A stretch of DNA of 64,000 bases from Burkholderia sp. Ac-20365 (GTDB lineage: Bacteria; Pseudomonadota; Gammaproteobacteria; Burkholderiales; Burkholderiaceae): the NCBI RefSeq assembly GCF_017104715.1, contig NZ_JAAGPI010000033.1:1-64000 (forward strand), in the 5' to 3' direction. The notes beneath the pieces were generated by a model. It was not told the origin of the DNA, did not search any database, and saw only the letters and a program-made list of their open reading frames with translations. Within the stretch, counting starts at the first letter, position 1, and the number at the start of each line of letters is the position of its first letter. Positions 1 to 9,126 of this stretch are shown piece by piece. Both the position numbers and the translations under genes were made by a program.

Positions 1-1
1 T

Positions 2-217
2 CCGGTACCGGCGCCCGTGGTGGTTGCGCCGCCTCCGCCGGCTGCCGTAGTGGTCGCGCCGGCTCCCGTCGTCGTGCCGCCGCCGCCCGCGCGTGTCGTA
101 GTCGTCGCTCCGCCGCCCCCGCCGCATGTCGTGTATGTCGCGCCGAAGCCGCGCATCGCGGTGTACGTGCCGGGACACTGGATCGGCCGCGTGTGGGTTC
201 CCGCGCACTGGGCGTGA
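2..217 (+). CDS. C-terminal part of a Pro/Val/Ala-rich protein (start outside window)
   Basis: The reading frame is open from the first bases of the window to a TGA at 215-217, so the gene begins upstream. The visible 71 residues are repeats of Pro-Val-Ala blocks (runs such as VVVAPPPPAA), then a short tail with aromatic residues ending PGHWIGRVWVPAHWA. The PGxW...VWVPxHW pattern resembles the WxxGxW-repeat tails of small secreted proteins common in Burkholderia; the Pro-rich part would then be an extended linker. That family call is inference; no catalytic motif is visible. A strong terminator follows 22 bases after the stop. Confidence 0.6.
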   Translation, partial: PVPAPVVVAPPPPAAVVVAPAPVVVPPPPARVVVVAPPPPPHVVYVAPKPRIAVYVPGHWIGRVWVPAHWA

Positions 218-239
218 GGCATACGCCAGAAGCAGAACG

Positions 240-271
240 ACAAACGGCGCATGACGCGCCGTTTGTGTTTT
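240..271 (+). terminator. Rho-independent terminator
   Basis: An 11-bp perfect stem (ACAAACGGCGC at 240-250, GCGCCGTTTGT at 256-266) with a 5-nt loop is followed by GTTTT. It ends the Pro-rich gene and lies just before the convergent acyltransferase stop. Confidence 0.8.
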
Positions 272-286
272 GTGGGAAGCGAACGG

Positions 287-1480
287 TCAGCCCGGTTTCA
301 TGCCCGGCCCGACCGTCACGGAGGGATCGGCAGGTGCAGGCTCTGCGATGACGCTCGCCGGTGCGAGCGTTTTGCTGCGAAAGCGCGCACGAATGCGCCG
401 GCGCATCGGCTCTTCGAAATACCGGAACACGACGACGCTGAACAGCAGCGTGAACGCGAGCGGAATCCAGCCGTTGCTCATGCGAAAGCCCGCCAGCCAC
501 GCAACGTTCGCGATCGGCACGTGAATCAGGAAGAGCGCATAGCTCGCTTCGCCGAGGCGCACCAGCCAGCGCTGATTCAGCAGGCCGAGCACAGGCCTTT
601 CGAGCAGTGCGAGACCGAGAATCAACGCCGCAAAGAACGGGCTTTGCACGTAGAACACAGGGTTTGAAGGCTGCCATAGCGCGAGTACGATCAGCGCGAC
701 AACAGAAGCGAGTACCAGCGCGATGCCGCGTCCGTGCATCGACACGCCGCGTGTGCGCAGGCCCTGAAACGCGAGCGCCGCACCGATCCCCAGCGTGAAC
801 TCGGCGATCCGGCACAAGGGCAGCGTACCGGCGAGAAAGTGGCTGCGCTGCAGCGGCAGGGCAAGCGCGAAGAGCACCATCATCAAACCTTGCGCGATCC
901 AGACAGCGAGCAGCGTGAGCGCGAGCGTCGACGCGCGCATCTTCACGAAGCGCGTGAGGATCAACGGAAAGAGTGCGTAGAAAAAGGCCTCGCACGATAC
1001 GCTCGACGCCGGTCCGTTCCATGGCTGATTGATCGACGCGAACGGAAACCACGCGGTCATCAGCAACAACTGGCAGACGAAGCTCACAACGATCGCGAGA
1101 TTAATCGACGACTTCAGCGCATACCACTTGAGCAGCATCGCATCGTTGTGCGTGACGAGCAGCCAGGCCATCGCGATCGACGCAATCGCCAGCGCGAACA
1201 GAACATTCGGATAGATGCGCGCCACCCGTGCGACGTAGAAATTGTGCGGGCTTTGCGTCGCGAGTTCGTCGCGATAGGTGTAGGTGAGAATGAAGCCGGA
1301 GAGCACGAAGAACAGCGACACAGCCGAGCGGCCGCCATCGACGAAACTGAAGAATGCCGCGGGCGTATCGAGCAGTTCAAGCTCGCGGTAATGCGACAGA
1401 ACGACGGTCAGTGCCGCAAGAAAGCGGATGCTCGTCAGCGCGGGAACGATGCCGTTGGCCTTAGTGGTCGTCGCGTGCAT
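287..1480 (-). CDS. Acyltransferase 3 family membrane protein
   Basis: A 397-residue polytopic protein of the acyltransferase-3 family (O-acetyl/acyl transfer to surface sugars, inner membrane). The N-terminus carries the family hallmark Arg-X10-His (R19 ... H30 in SIRFLAALTVVLSHY), followed by about ten hydrophobic segments and a basic C-terminal tail. The longer open frame reaches 1588, but the ATG at 1480 is preceded by a GAGG ribosome site and starts right before the first conserved motif, so it is preferred. It stands alone, convergent with the Pro-rich gene and divergent from the sugar operon. Substrate cannot be told from sequence. Confidence 0.85.
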   Translation of the reverse strand: MHATTTKANGIVPALTSIRFLAALTVVLSHYRELELLDTPAAFFSFVDGGRSAVSLFFVLSGFILTYTYRDELATQSPHNFYVARVARIYPNVLFALAIASIAMAWLLVTHNDAMLLKWYALKSSINLAIVVSFVCQLLLMTAWFPFASINQPWNGPASSVSCEAFFYALFPLILTRFVKMRASTLALTLLAVWIAQGLMMVLFALALPLQRSHFLAGTLPLCRIAEFTLGIGAALAFQGLRTRGVSMHGRGIALVLASVVALIVLALWQPSNPVFYVQSPFFAALILGLALLERPVLGLLNQRWLVRLGEASYALFLIHVPIANVAWLAGFRMSNGWIPLAFTLLFSVVVFRYFEEPMRRRIRARFRSKTLAPASVIAEPAPADPSVTVGPGMKPG

Positions 1481-1739
1481 TCGGCCTCGTTTTTGCAATG
1501 AAGCGCCAAGGGTTTGTGCATCGACATTGGAGTCTAATGGTCCACTCACGCCTTGTTTGTGAATGCATCCTGCAGTGTCGGAAAACACAGAGACATTGGC
1601 CGACCGATCCCCGTTATTCGTTGCGCATGCGCAGCGGACGTCTGCGAGTCAGGCCAGCCGGTCGCGAAACGCCATTGCCTCGCGATGCCCGTTGCATCGC
1701 CTCCTCCGACAGGCCGGATCCGATCCAGACAAACCCTGA

Positions 1740-1769
1740 TTGCTGCGCCAAAAGCCCCGCTGATATCGT
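1740..1769 (+). promoter_or_regulatory. Putative promoter of the beta-glucoside operon
   Basis: TTGCTG at 1740-1745 and TATCGT at 1764-1769 are separated by 18 bases. The operator palindrome begins 11 bases downstream, a position where a bound repressor would block initiation. Matches are moderate, so this is an inference from position. Confidence 0.4.
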
Positions 1770-1780
1770 GCGCAGGTCAT

Positions 1781-1796
1781 GTGGAAGCGCTTCCAC
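1781..1796. promoter_or_regulatory. LacI-family operator, perfect palindrome
   Basis: GTGGAAGCGCTTCCAC is a perfect 16-bp palindrome with the central CG and the TGGAAGCGCTTCCA core typical of LacI/GalR-family sites. It sits 65 bases before the GH1 start, downstream of a plausible promoter. The LacI-type regulator encoded at 7620-8633 at the end of the same gene row is the likely ligand. Confidence 0.8.
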
Positions 1797-1861
1797 TCCG
1801 GCTTCCATCCGTCCGACCGATTCGTTCAAACACGCATCCAACATACAGCGAGGGAGGTTCC

Positions 1862-3253
1862 GTGGCCTACGATGCAGTAGCACCCGGCAGCAGTCAGCAA
1901 AGCGACCCGTTCACGCCGTCCGCCGATTCCGTGCTCTGGCGCAAGGACTTTCTGCTCGGCGCGGCAACGGCCTCGTATCAGATCGAAGGCGCCGTCAGCG
2001 AGGACGGCCGCCTGCCGTCGATCTGGGACACGTTTTCGGCGACGCCGGGCAAGGTGCTGGCGGGCGACACGGGCGCCGTGGCCTGCGATCACTATCACCG
2101 CTGGGAAGGCGATCTCGACATCCTGTCGCGCCTGAATTTCGAGGCGTACCGTCTTTCCGTCGCCTGGCCGCGCGTGATGGACGAAGCAGGGCGTCCGAAC
2201 CAGAAGGGCCTCGACTTCTACAAGCGGCTGCTCGGCAGGCTCAAGGAAAAGGGCTTGCAGACCTTCGTCACGCTGTATCACTGGGACTTGCCGCAGCATC
2301 TCGAAGATCGCGGCGGCTGGCTCAACCGCGAGACGGCGTACCGCTTCGCCGATTACGCGGACCTGATGAGCCGCGAACTGTCGGGTCACGTCGATGCCTG
2401 GATGACCCTCAACGAGCCGTGGTGCTCGGCGTTCCTCGGTTACGGCAACGGCCATCATGCGCCGGGCCTCGCGAATCTGCGCTATGCGACGCAGGCGATG
2501 CATCATCTGCTGCTCGCGCATGGACTTGCTACGCAAGTGCTGCGCAGCAACGATCCGTCATCGATGAAGGGTATCGTCGCGAATGTGGGGCGTGGCACGG
2601 GTGAATCGTCGAGCGAAGCGGACCAGCGCGCGGCGCACCTGTTCGAAGTCCAGCACAACGCATGGGTTCTCGATCCGTTGCTCAAGGGCGAGTATCCGGT
2701 CGATCTGTGGGAACTCTGGCCGGGCGCCGAGCCGCTGGTGCTCGAAGGCGACCTGCAGACCATTACCGCGCCGCTCGACTTTCTCGGCATCAATTATTAT
2801 TTCCGCACCAACGTGAAGAGCGATGGCGCGCATGGTTTCATCGAGGTGCCGCTGGCGGATGTCGAACGCACGCAGATGGGCTGGGAAGTCTATCCGGACG
2901 GCCTGCGCGATCTGCTGACGGGCTTTCACCAAACGTATCCGAACCTGCCGCCCATCTATATCACCGAGAACGGCATGGCGTCGGATGACAAGGTGCAGAA
3001 CGGCCGCGTCGAAGACCCGCAGCGCATCGCGTTCCTGAAGCGCCATCTGGCTGCCGTCGATCAGGCCGTGAAGCAGGGCGTCGATATTCGCGGCTACTTC
3101 GTGTGGTCGCTGCTCGACAACTTCGAATGGGCGTTCGGCTACGAACGGCGTTTCGGTGTCGTGCATGTCGATTACGACACGCAGCAGCGCACCGTGAAGC
3201 ACAGCGGCGAACTGATCGCGAAGTTCATCGAGGCGCGCAAGACACAGCGCTGA
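1862..3253 (+). CDS. GH1 family beta-glucosidase
   Basis: A 463-residue glycoside hydrolase family 1 enzyme that would release glucose from beta-glucosides such as cellobiose. The retaining catalytic pair is present: acid/base Glu185 in TLNEPW and nucleophile Glu369 in YITENG. Other GH1 landmarks are ATASYQIEGA near residue 36 and the C-terminal VWSLLDNFEWAFGYERRFG. No signal peptide, so it acts in the cytoplasm on imported sugar. The open frame extends upstream to 1553, but a GTG at 1862 with GAGGGAGG six bases before it is the best start. First gene of the ABC-transporter operon, preceded by the LacI-type operator. Confidence 0.95.
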   Translation: MAYDAVAPGSSQQSDPFTPSADSVLWRKDFLLGAATASYQIEGAVSEDGRLPSIWDTFSATPGKVLAGDTGAVACDHYHRWEGDLDILSRLNFEAYRLSVAWPRVMDEAGRPNQKGLDFYKRLLGRLKEKGLQTFVTLYHWDLPQHLEDRGGWLNRETAYRFADYADLMSRELSGHVDAWMTLNEPWCSAFLGYGNGHHAPGLANLRYATQAMHHLLLAHGLATQVLRSNDPSSMKGIVANVGRGTGESSSEADQRAAHLFEVQHNAWVLDPLLKGEYPVDLWELWPGAEPLVLEGDLQTITAPLDFLGINYYFRTNVKSDGAHGFIEVPLADVERTQMGWEVYPDGLRDLLTGFHQTYPNLPPIYITENGMASDDKVQNGRVEDPQRIAFLKRHLAAVDQAVKQGVDIRGYFVWSLLDNFEWAFGYERRFGVVHVDYDTQQRTVKHSGELIAKFIEARKTQR

Positions 3254-3341
3254 TACTCGCGCGCAGATACGCAGTCACAGTCACAAGAAGCTGATAAGCA
3301 GTCGACCTGATAAATCGGGCATCCAGCCCGAAGGAGACGGA

Positions 3342-4586
3342 ATGAACAGCAGAAAACAGTGGGCTTTGAAAAGCGGTATCGCACTGGCATTGGCCATCAC
3401 GGGCGTCATCGCGCACGCCGAGCCGTTGAAGGCCAATGTGATTCACTGGTGGACCTCGGGTGGCGAATCGGCAGCCATCCGGCAGTTCGCCGACGCGTAC
3501 AACCAGGCGGGCGGCCAGTGGGTCGACAACGCCGTGGCCGGCGCGGACCAGGCGCGTGCGACCGCGATCAACCGCATTGTCGGCGGCGATCCGCCCACGG
3601 CTGCTCAGTTCAATACGTCGAAGCAGTTTCACGACCTGATCGATCAGGGCCTGCTCAACAACGTCGATGCCGTGGCGACGAAAGAGAACTGGCCCGCCAT
3701 CTTTCCGCAATCGATACTCGACAGCATCAAGGTCAACGGCCACTACTACGCGGCGCCTGTCGATATCCACATGCCCGCGTGGTTCTTCTATTCAAAGCCC
3801 GTGTTCGCCAAGGCGGGCATTTCGGGCGATCCGAAGAGCTTCGATGAATTCGTCTCCGATCTCGACAAGCTGAAGAAGGCGGGCGTGATTCCGCTCGCGT
3901 TAGGCGGCCAGCCGTGGCAGGAAAAGATCACGTTCGATGCGGTATTCGCGGATGTGGGCGGCCCCGATCTGTATCTCAAGGTGTATCGCGACCGCGACCA
4001 GAATGCAGTGAAGTCGGATGCATTCAGGAAGGTGCTCGCATCGTTCAAGAAGCTGCACGATTATGTCGATCCCGGCTCGCCCGGGCGCAACTGGAACGAC
4101 GCGACGGCGCTCGTGATCTCGGGCAAGGCGGGCGTGCAGATCATGGGCGACTGGGCAAAGGGCGAGTTTTCCGCGGCGAAACAGGTGCCCGGCAAGGACT
4201 TCGGCTGCTTCCCGGGCTTCGGGCCGCGCTCGCCGTATCTGGTAGCAGGCGACGTATTCGTGTTCCCGAAGACGGACAACGCGAACGCGATCAAGGCGCA
4301 GAATCTGCTCGCGACCGTGATGACCTCGCCGCAGGCGCAGGTCGCGTTCAGCGCGAAGAAAGGCTCGATTCCGATCCGGCCCGACGTCGACGTGAATCAA
4401 CTGGACATCTGCGCGAAGGAGGGCATTGCGATCATGAAGGACAAGTCGCGTCAGTTGCCGAACCCCGAAATGCTGCTGTCGCCCGATATGCAGGGCGCAT
4501 TGACGGATGTCATCACGAACTTCTGGAACAAGAACCAGTCGGTCGACGATGCGCAAAAGGCCTTTGCCAGTGCACTAAAAGGCTGA
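3342..4586 (+). CDS. ABC sugar transporter, periplasmic substrate-binding protein
   Basis: A 414-residue family-1 extracellular solute-binding protein. Residues 1-26 form a Sec signal peptide (basic start, hydrophobic stretch, cleavage after AHA). The mature start VIHWWTSGGESAAI is typical of the glucose/mannose (GtsA-like) group. A clear AAGGAGA ribosome site precedes the ATG. It would capture sugar in the periplasm and hand it to the two permeases that follow. With a GH1 enzyme in the same operon the ligand could be a beta-glucoside or its product; sequence alone does not decide. Confidence 0.93.
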   Translation: MNSRKQWALKSGIALALAITGVIAHAEPLKANVIHWWTSGGESAAIRQFADAYNQAGGQWVDNAVAGADQARATAINRIVGGDPPTAAQFNTSKQFHDLIDQGLLNNVDAVATKENWPAIFPQSILDSIKVNGHYYAAPVDIHMPAWFFYSKPVFAKAGISGDPKSFDEFVSDLDKLKKAGVIPLALGGQPWQEKITFDAVFADVGGPDLYLKVYRDRDQNAVKSDAFRKVLASFKKLHDYVDPGSPGRNWNDATALVISGKAGVQIMGDWAKGEFSAAKQVPGKDFGCFPGFGPRSPYLVAGDVFVFPKTDNANAIKAQNLLATVMTSPQAQVAFSAKKGSIPIRPDVDVNQLDICAKEGIAIMKDKSRQLPNPEMLLSPDMQGALTDVITNFWNKNQSVDDAQKAFASALKG

Positions 4587-4592
4587 TCCGCG

Positions 4593-5561
4593 ATGGGCAC
4601 GCTCAAGTCGCACGCATTGCCTGAGATCACGTCTGGGTCCGACAAGTCACGGCGGCCCGTCGCGAAGACGCGCGGGCGGCCGCTGCGCAAGCGCTGGTCG
4701 CTCGCCGCGTGGATCGCGCTGATCCCGATGGTGCTGACGGTGATCTGCGCGTACCTCGGCACGATGCTGTGGACGGCGCGCGTGTCGCTCAGCAACTCGC
4801 GCACGTTTCCGTCGAACGATTTCGTCGGCTTTACGCAGTACGTGCGGCTCTTTCATAACGACCGCTGGCTCGTGTCGTTGCAGCATATTGCCATTTATGG
4901 CGTGTGCTTCATCGTCGCGTGTCTTGTGATTGGCATGCTGCTGGCCATTTTTATCGATCAGCGTGTGATGGCGGAAGGCGTGTTGCGTACGGTGTTTCTT
5001 TATCCGTATGCGATGTCGTTCGTTGCGACCGGGCTTGTGTGGCAGTGGATTCTCAATCCCGAACTCGGCGCGCAGTCTCTGCTGCACAAGATGGGCTTCA
5101 CGCATGCGCGCTTCGACTGGATCGTCGATCAGGACTGGGTGATCTACACGATCGTCATCGCAACCGTCTGGCAGGCGTCGGGCCTCGTGATGGCGGTGAT
5201 GCTCGCGGGTCTGCGCGGTATCGACGACGAGTTGTGGAAGGCGGCGCGCATCGACGGCATTCCGCGCTGGCGCGTGTATCTGAGCATCGTGATCCCAATG
5301 CTCGGGCCGTCGATATCGACCGCATTCGTGCTGCTGTTCGTCGCCGTGGTGAAGCTGTTCGATGCCGTTGTCGCAATGACGCAAGGCGGACCCGGCACGG
5401 CGAGCGAAGTGCCCGCGAAGTTCATCATGGACTATCTGTTCGGACGCGCGAATATCGGGCTGGCGTCTGCCGCTTCGATCGTGCTGCTCGCAACGGTGCT
5501 CGCGATTCTCGCGCCGTTCCTGTACGCGCGTAGCCGCGCCGCAGCGCGCAAGGAGGTGTGA
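4593..5561 (+). CDS. ABC sugar transporter, inner-membrane permease 1
   Basis: A 322-residue permease of the MalF/GtsB type with about six membrane segments and a basic cytoplasmic N-terminus (residues 15-32). The EAA loop that docks the ATPase is visible as ELWKAARIDGIPRWRVYLSI. Only six bases separate it from the binding-protein gene, and its stop overlaps the next start (TGATG), so translation is probably coupled. It forms the heterodimeric channel with the next gene product. Confidence 0.93.
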   Translation: MGTLKSHALPEITSGSDKSRRPVAKTRGRPLRKRWSLAAWIALIPMVLTVICAYLGTMLWTARVSLSNSRTFPSNDFVGFTQYVRLFHNDRWLVSLQHIAIYGVCFIVACLVIGMLLAIFIDQRVMAEGVLRTVFLYPYAMSFVATGLVWQWILNPELGAQSLLHKMGFTHARFDWIVDQDWVIYTIVIATVWQASGLVMAVMLAGLRGIDDELWKAARIDGIPRWRVYLSIVIPMLGPSISTAFVLLFVAVVKLFDAVVAMTQGGPGTASEVPAKFIMDYLFGRANIGLASAASIVLLATVLAILAPFLYARSRAAARKEV

Positions 5562-6469
5562 TGAGCACCACGTTCGACTCTCCGGCGCGCTCTGGGCGCG
5601 GGCGGCATGCGCGCAGGAAGCGCTTTTCACCGTCGCGTCTGGGCATCTACGGCTTTCTGATCATCGCGGCGTTGTTCTTTCTATTGCCGCTTTACGTGAT
5701 GCTCGTGACGTCCGTGAAGCCGATGGACGAAATCCGCCTCGGCAATCTGCTCGCGCTGCCCGCACATTTCACACTGCAACCGTGGAGCGACGCGTGGCAG
5801 TCGGCCTGTACAGGACTCGATTGCAACGGTATTCGCGTCGGCTTCTGGAACTCAGTGCGTATCGTCGTGCCGAGTACGGTGTTCTCGATCGTGATCGGCG
5901 CGATCAACGGTTATGCGCTGTCGTTCTGGCGGCCGCGTGGGGCGGGCGTGTTCTTCGGCGTGCTGCTGCTGGGCGCGTTCATTCCGTATCAGGTGATGAT
6001 CTATCCGATGGTGCGCGTGCTGGCGAGCGTGCATCTGTTCAGTTCGCTGCCGGGCATCGTGATCATTCATACGATCTTCGGCATGCCCGTGATGACGCTC
6101 TTGTTCCGCAACTACTATGCGGGTATTCCGCTGGAACTGTTCAAGGCGGCGCGCATCGACGGCGGCGGCTTCTGGCGCATCTTCTTCCAGCTGATGCTGC
6201 CGATGTCGCTGCCGATCATCGTCGTCGCGATGATCCTGCAGGTGACGAACATCTGGAACGACTACCTGCTCGGCCTCGTGTTCGCCGGCACGCGCAATCT
6301 GCCGATGACGGTGCAACTGAACAACATCATCAACACGACGACAGGCGAGAAGATATACAACGTCAACATGGCGGCGACGATCCTGACATCCGTGGTGCCG
6401 CTCGCCGTGTATTTCATTTCGGGCCGCTGGTTCGTGCGCGGCATTGCATCGGGTGCAGTGAAGGGTTGA
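5561..6469 (+). CDS. ABC sugar transporter, inner-membrane permease 2
   Basis: A 302-residue permease of the MalG/GtsC type. The EAA loop reads ELFKAARIDGGGFWRIFFQL. About six hydrophobic segments are visible, the first near residues 25-47. The ATG at 5561 is chosen over a GTG at 5558 because AGGAGG lies four bases upstream of the ATG and only one from the GTG. The start overlaps the previous stop by one base. Partner of the preceding permease. Confidence 0.93.
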   Translation: MSTTFDSPARSGRGRHARRKRFSPSRLGIYGFLIIAALFFLLPLYVMLVTSVKPMDEIRLGNLLALPAHFTLQPWSDAWQSACTGLDCNGIRVGFWNSVRIVVPSTVFSIVIGAINGYALSFWRPRGAGVFFGVLLLGAFIPYQVMIYPMVRVLASVHLFSSLPGIVIIHTIFGMPVMTLLFRNYYAGIPLELFKAARIDGGGFWRIFFQLMLPMSLPIIVVAMILQVTNIWNDYLLGLVFAGTRNLPMTVQLNNIINTTTGEKIYNVNMAATILTSVVPLAVYFISGRWFVRGIASGAVKG

Positions 6470-6479
6470 AGAGACGATT

Positions 6480-7583
6480 ATGGCAACCGTACCTAATGTG
6501 GCAAACGCAAACGTCGCAGTCCGCGATCTGAAAATCCAGCTTGGCGCCAACACGGTGATCGACGCGCTCGATCTCGATGTGCGTGCAGGTGAGTTCGTCG
6601 TGCTGTTGGGACCGTCGGGTTGCGGTAAATCGACGTTGCTGCACAGCATTGCTGGCTTGATCGACGTGACGGAAGGCAGCATCGAGATCGGCGGCGAGGA
6701 TATGACATGGGCCGATCCGAAAGACCGGCGTATCGCGCTCGTGTTCCAGTCGTACGCGCTGTATCCGACGATGAGCGTCGAGCGCAATCTGTCGTTTGCG
6801 CTGCGCATCAACGGCACGCCGAAGGCGGAAATCGAACGGCGCGTCGCGCGCGCGTCCGACATGCTTCAACTCGGGCCGCTACTCAAGCGTAAGCCTTCGC
6901 AACTGTCGGGCGGGCAACGGCAGCGCGTGGCGATCGGCCGTGCGATCGTGCGCGAGGCGGACGTGTTTCTGTTCGACGAGCCGCTATCGAATCTCGACGC
7001 GAAGCTGCGTACTGAACTACGCCGCGAGCTCAAGCAACTGCATCAGCGTCTGGGCGCCACGATGATCTATGTGACCCACGACCAGGTCGAAGCGATGACG
7101 CTCGCCACGCGTATGGCCGTGATGAAGAGCGGTGTGATCCAGCAGTTCGGCACGCCCGCCGAAGTTTACGCGCGGCCCGCGAACCTCTTCGTCGCGACTT
7201 TTCTGGGCTCGCCAGCGATGAATCTGCTGAACGGCACACTGTATGCTGACGGAGATCGGATGCGCTTTACGGGCGCGAAGCTCGATCTCGACGTGTCGCA
7301 ATACGCATTCGCTGCGCCGCCGGAGCGGGGCGCGGCGTGCGTGCTGGGCGTGCGGCCCGAGGATGTGCGTGTGCGGATCGGCGCGGACTCGAATCAGCGT
7401 GGGCAAGTGTCGCTTATTGAGCCAATGGGCAACCACCGGGTTATCTGGCTCGATTATCATGGCACACAGATAGCGTCGATCGATCAGGAGAAAACGCCCG
7501 TTGCCGTTGGCGACTCAGTGGCGTTCGCGATCGATGACGCACATATATCGCTGTTCGACGAGGCGGGCGGGGCGCGCCTCTGA
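6480..7583 (+). CDS. ABC sugar transporter, ATP-binding subunit (UgpC/MsmK type)
   Basis: A 367-residue ATPase of the carbohydrate-uptake group. Walker A is GPSGCGKST (44-52), the Q-loop is in VFQSYALYPTMS, the signature LSGGQRQR starts at 142, Walker B is VFLFDEP near 160-167, followed by the D-loop and the switch His in VTHDQVEA. Residues after about 240 form the extra TOBE/OB regulatory domain usual for this group. Ten bases after the second permease. It powers the importer encoded just upstream. Confidence 0.95.
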   Translation: MATVPNVANANVAVRDLKIQLGANTVIDALDLDVRAGEFVVLLGPSGCGKSTLLHSIAGLIDVTEGSIEIGGEDMTWADPKDRRIALVFQSYALYPTMSVERNLSFALRINGTPKAEIERRVARASDMLQLGPLLKRKPSQLSGGQRQRVAIGRAIVREADVFLFDEPLSNLDAKLRTELRRELKQLHQRLGATMIYVTHDQVEAMTLATRMAVMKSGVIQQFGTPAEVYARPANLFVATFLGSPAMNLLNGTLYADGDRMRFTGAKLDLDVSQYAFAAPPERGAACVLGVRPEDVRVRIGADSNQRGQVSLIEPMGNHRVIWLDYHGTQIASIDQEKTPVAVGDSVAFAIDDAHISLFDEAGGARL

Positions 7584-7619
7584 ACGGCAGGCGCAACAAC
7601 ACAAGCGGACGGAGACACC

Positions 7620-8633
7620 GTGGCGACCCTCAAAGATGTGGCGGAGCTGGCGGGCGTGGGGCTCTCGACAGCCTCGCGCGCCATTTCGGGCAAAGGACCT
7701 GTATCGGCGGAAGCAGCGGCGCGCGTGAAGGCCGCGATCGCCGAACTCAACTTCCGGCCGTCGTCGATCGGCCGGGCGATGGCGACGCAACAACTGGGCA
7801 TCATCGGCCTGTTCGTGCCGACCTTTTTCGGCTCGTACTACGGCACGATCCTCAAGCAGACCGATCTCGAACTGCGCTCGGTGCATCGGCACGTGGTAGT
7901 CGCGACGGGTTGCGGCGAGTCGACTCCGCGCGAGCAGGCGCTCGAAGCCGTGCGCTTTCTGATCGGACGTGATTGCGATGGTGTCGTAGTGATCAGCCAC
8001 GATCTGCATGATGAGGATCTCGATGAACTGCATCAGATGCATCCGAGGATGGTGTTTTTGAACCGGGCGTTCGATGCCTTGCCTGATGCGTCGTTTTGCG
8101 CGGACCATCGGCGCGGTGGAGAGATTGCAGCCGAGACCTTGCTCGCGCATGGGCATCGCAAGATTGCAGTGATTTCAGGGCCTTACACGGCTTCCGATAA
8201 CGTCGAGCGGCTGGATGGTTTCTTCGATGCGCTTGCGCGTCATGGGATTACGCGCGAGTCGGTGCCGTTGATCGAGTCGGACTTTTCGCCGGAAGGCGGG
8301 TATTCGGCGACGTGCCAGTTGCTGGAATCGAAAGTGCCGTTTACGGGGCTCTTCTGTGCGAACGACACGATGGCGGTGAGTGCGCTGGCGCGGTTTCAGC
8401 AGCTTGGTATTTCGGTGCCGGGCGATATATCCGTGATTGGTTACGACGATGACTATTCGGCTGCTTATTCGGCGCCGGCGCTCACGTCGGTGCATATTCC
8501 GACGGGTGAGCTTACGCAGAATGCGGTGCGTTGGCTGATCAATCAGTGTTATGGGACCAAGTGGGAGATCTTTCGCGAGTTTCCGGTGACGGTGACGATG
8601 CGGGCGTCGGTGGGGCCGGCGAAAGAAGCTTGA
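7620..8633 (+). CDS. LacI-family transcriptional regulator of the sugar operon
   Basis: A 337-residue LacI/GalR-type repressor. The N-terminal helix-turn-helix is ATLKDVAELAGVGLSTASRA (2-21), followed by the hinge and a periplasmic-binding-protein-like effector domain. It starts with GTG after GGAGAC. The gene lies 36 bases behind the ATPase on the same strand, so it may be co-transcribed and autoregulated. Its likely target is the 16-bp palindrome at 1781-1796, with a sugar as inducer; that link is inference from context. Confidence 0.93.
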   Translation: MATLKDVAELAGVGLSTASRAISGKGPVSAEAAARVKAAIAELNFRPSSIGRAMATQQLGIIGLFVPTFFGSYYGTILKQTDLELRSVHRHVVVATGCGESTPREQALEAVRFLIGRDCDGVVVISHDLHDEDLDELHQMHPRMVFLNRAFDALPDASFCADHRRGGEIAAETLLAHGHRKIAVISGPYTASDNVERLDGFFDALARHGITRESVPLIESDFSPEGGYSATCQLLESKVPFTGLFCANDTMAVSALARFQQLGISVPGDISVIGYDDDYSAAYSAPALTSVHIPTGELTQNAVRWLINQCYGTKWEIFREFPVTVTMRASVGPAKEA

Positions 8634-8698
8634 AGGGGACTTGGTTGCTGGCGGCGCCGTTGGATTAGCATGAGGGTTCACTTGCGACAGGAGTTTTC

Positions 8699-9079
8699 AT
8701 GCAGCGGCCGCCACTGGACAATCCCTTTCTCGAATCGCTCGCGGTCGAACTGACTGAATGGAAGAGTGGATACGCTGAATTTGTTATGCCGATCCGGCCG
8801 GATACGTTGAATCGTCAGCGGGTGTTGCAGGGTGGTGTGATTGCTACTTTGCTTGACGCTGCTGCGGGGTATTCCGGGCTTTATAGTGAAGGTGACCCTG
8901 TTCATGCGTTTACTTTGTCGCTGACCATCAGTTATCTCGACAAGGGGCTTGGGGAGAAGGTTATTAGTAAAGGGTTTCTCGAGCGCAAGGGACGGTCGGT
9001 GTTTTTTGCTCGCGCTGAGGCTTGGGTGGATTCCAGTTTGTTGATTGCTAGTGCGCAAGGGGTGTTCAAATACGCTTGA
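8699..9079 (+). CDS. PaaI-type hotdog-fold thioesterase
   Basis: A 126-residue single hotdog domain. The segment NRQRVLQGGVIATLLDAAAGYSG corresponds to the conserved helix-alpha region (HGG-like, here LQGG) of PaaI/YbgC thioesterases, and the C-terminal half is the usual beta sheet (AFTLSLTISYLDKG). Such proteins hydrolyse acyl-CoA or phenylacetyl-CoA thioesters; the substrate here is unknown. The usual His before GG is Gln, so the active-site chemistry may differ. AGGAG precedes the ATG. Base composition in the second half is less GC-rich than neighbours, and repeat copy A begins directly after the stop. Confidence 0.8.
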   Translation: MQRPPLDNPFLESLAVELTEWKSGYAEFVMPIRPDTLNRQRVLQGGVIATLLDAAAGYSGLYSEGDPVHAFTLSLTISYLDKGLGEKVISKGFLERKGRSVFFARAEAWVDSSLLIASAQGVFKYA

Positions 9080-9126
9080 TGTTTTTTTGTGTTGCCTGCG
9101 CGGCGCTGGGTGGTTTGCTTTTGGTT

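Larger units (their letters stand above)
1481..1861. other. Intergenic region with control signals of the sugar operon
   Basis: 381 bases between two divergent genes. No credible gene is seen. Its right half holds a promoter-like pair and the LacI-type operator listed separately. Confidence 0.6.

Noticed and set aside
251..1501. Long plus-strand open frames over the acyltransferase (for example 734-1501)
   Set aside because: They are antisense to a well-supported membrane protein, are Arg/Glu-rich as expected of high-GC shadows, and show no family motif.
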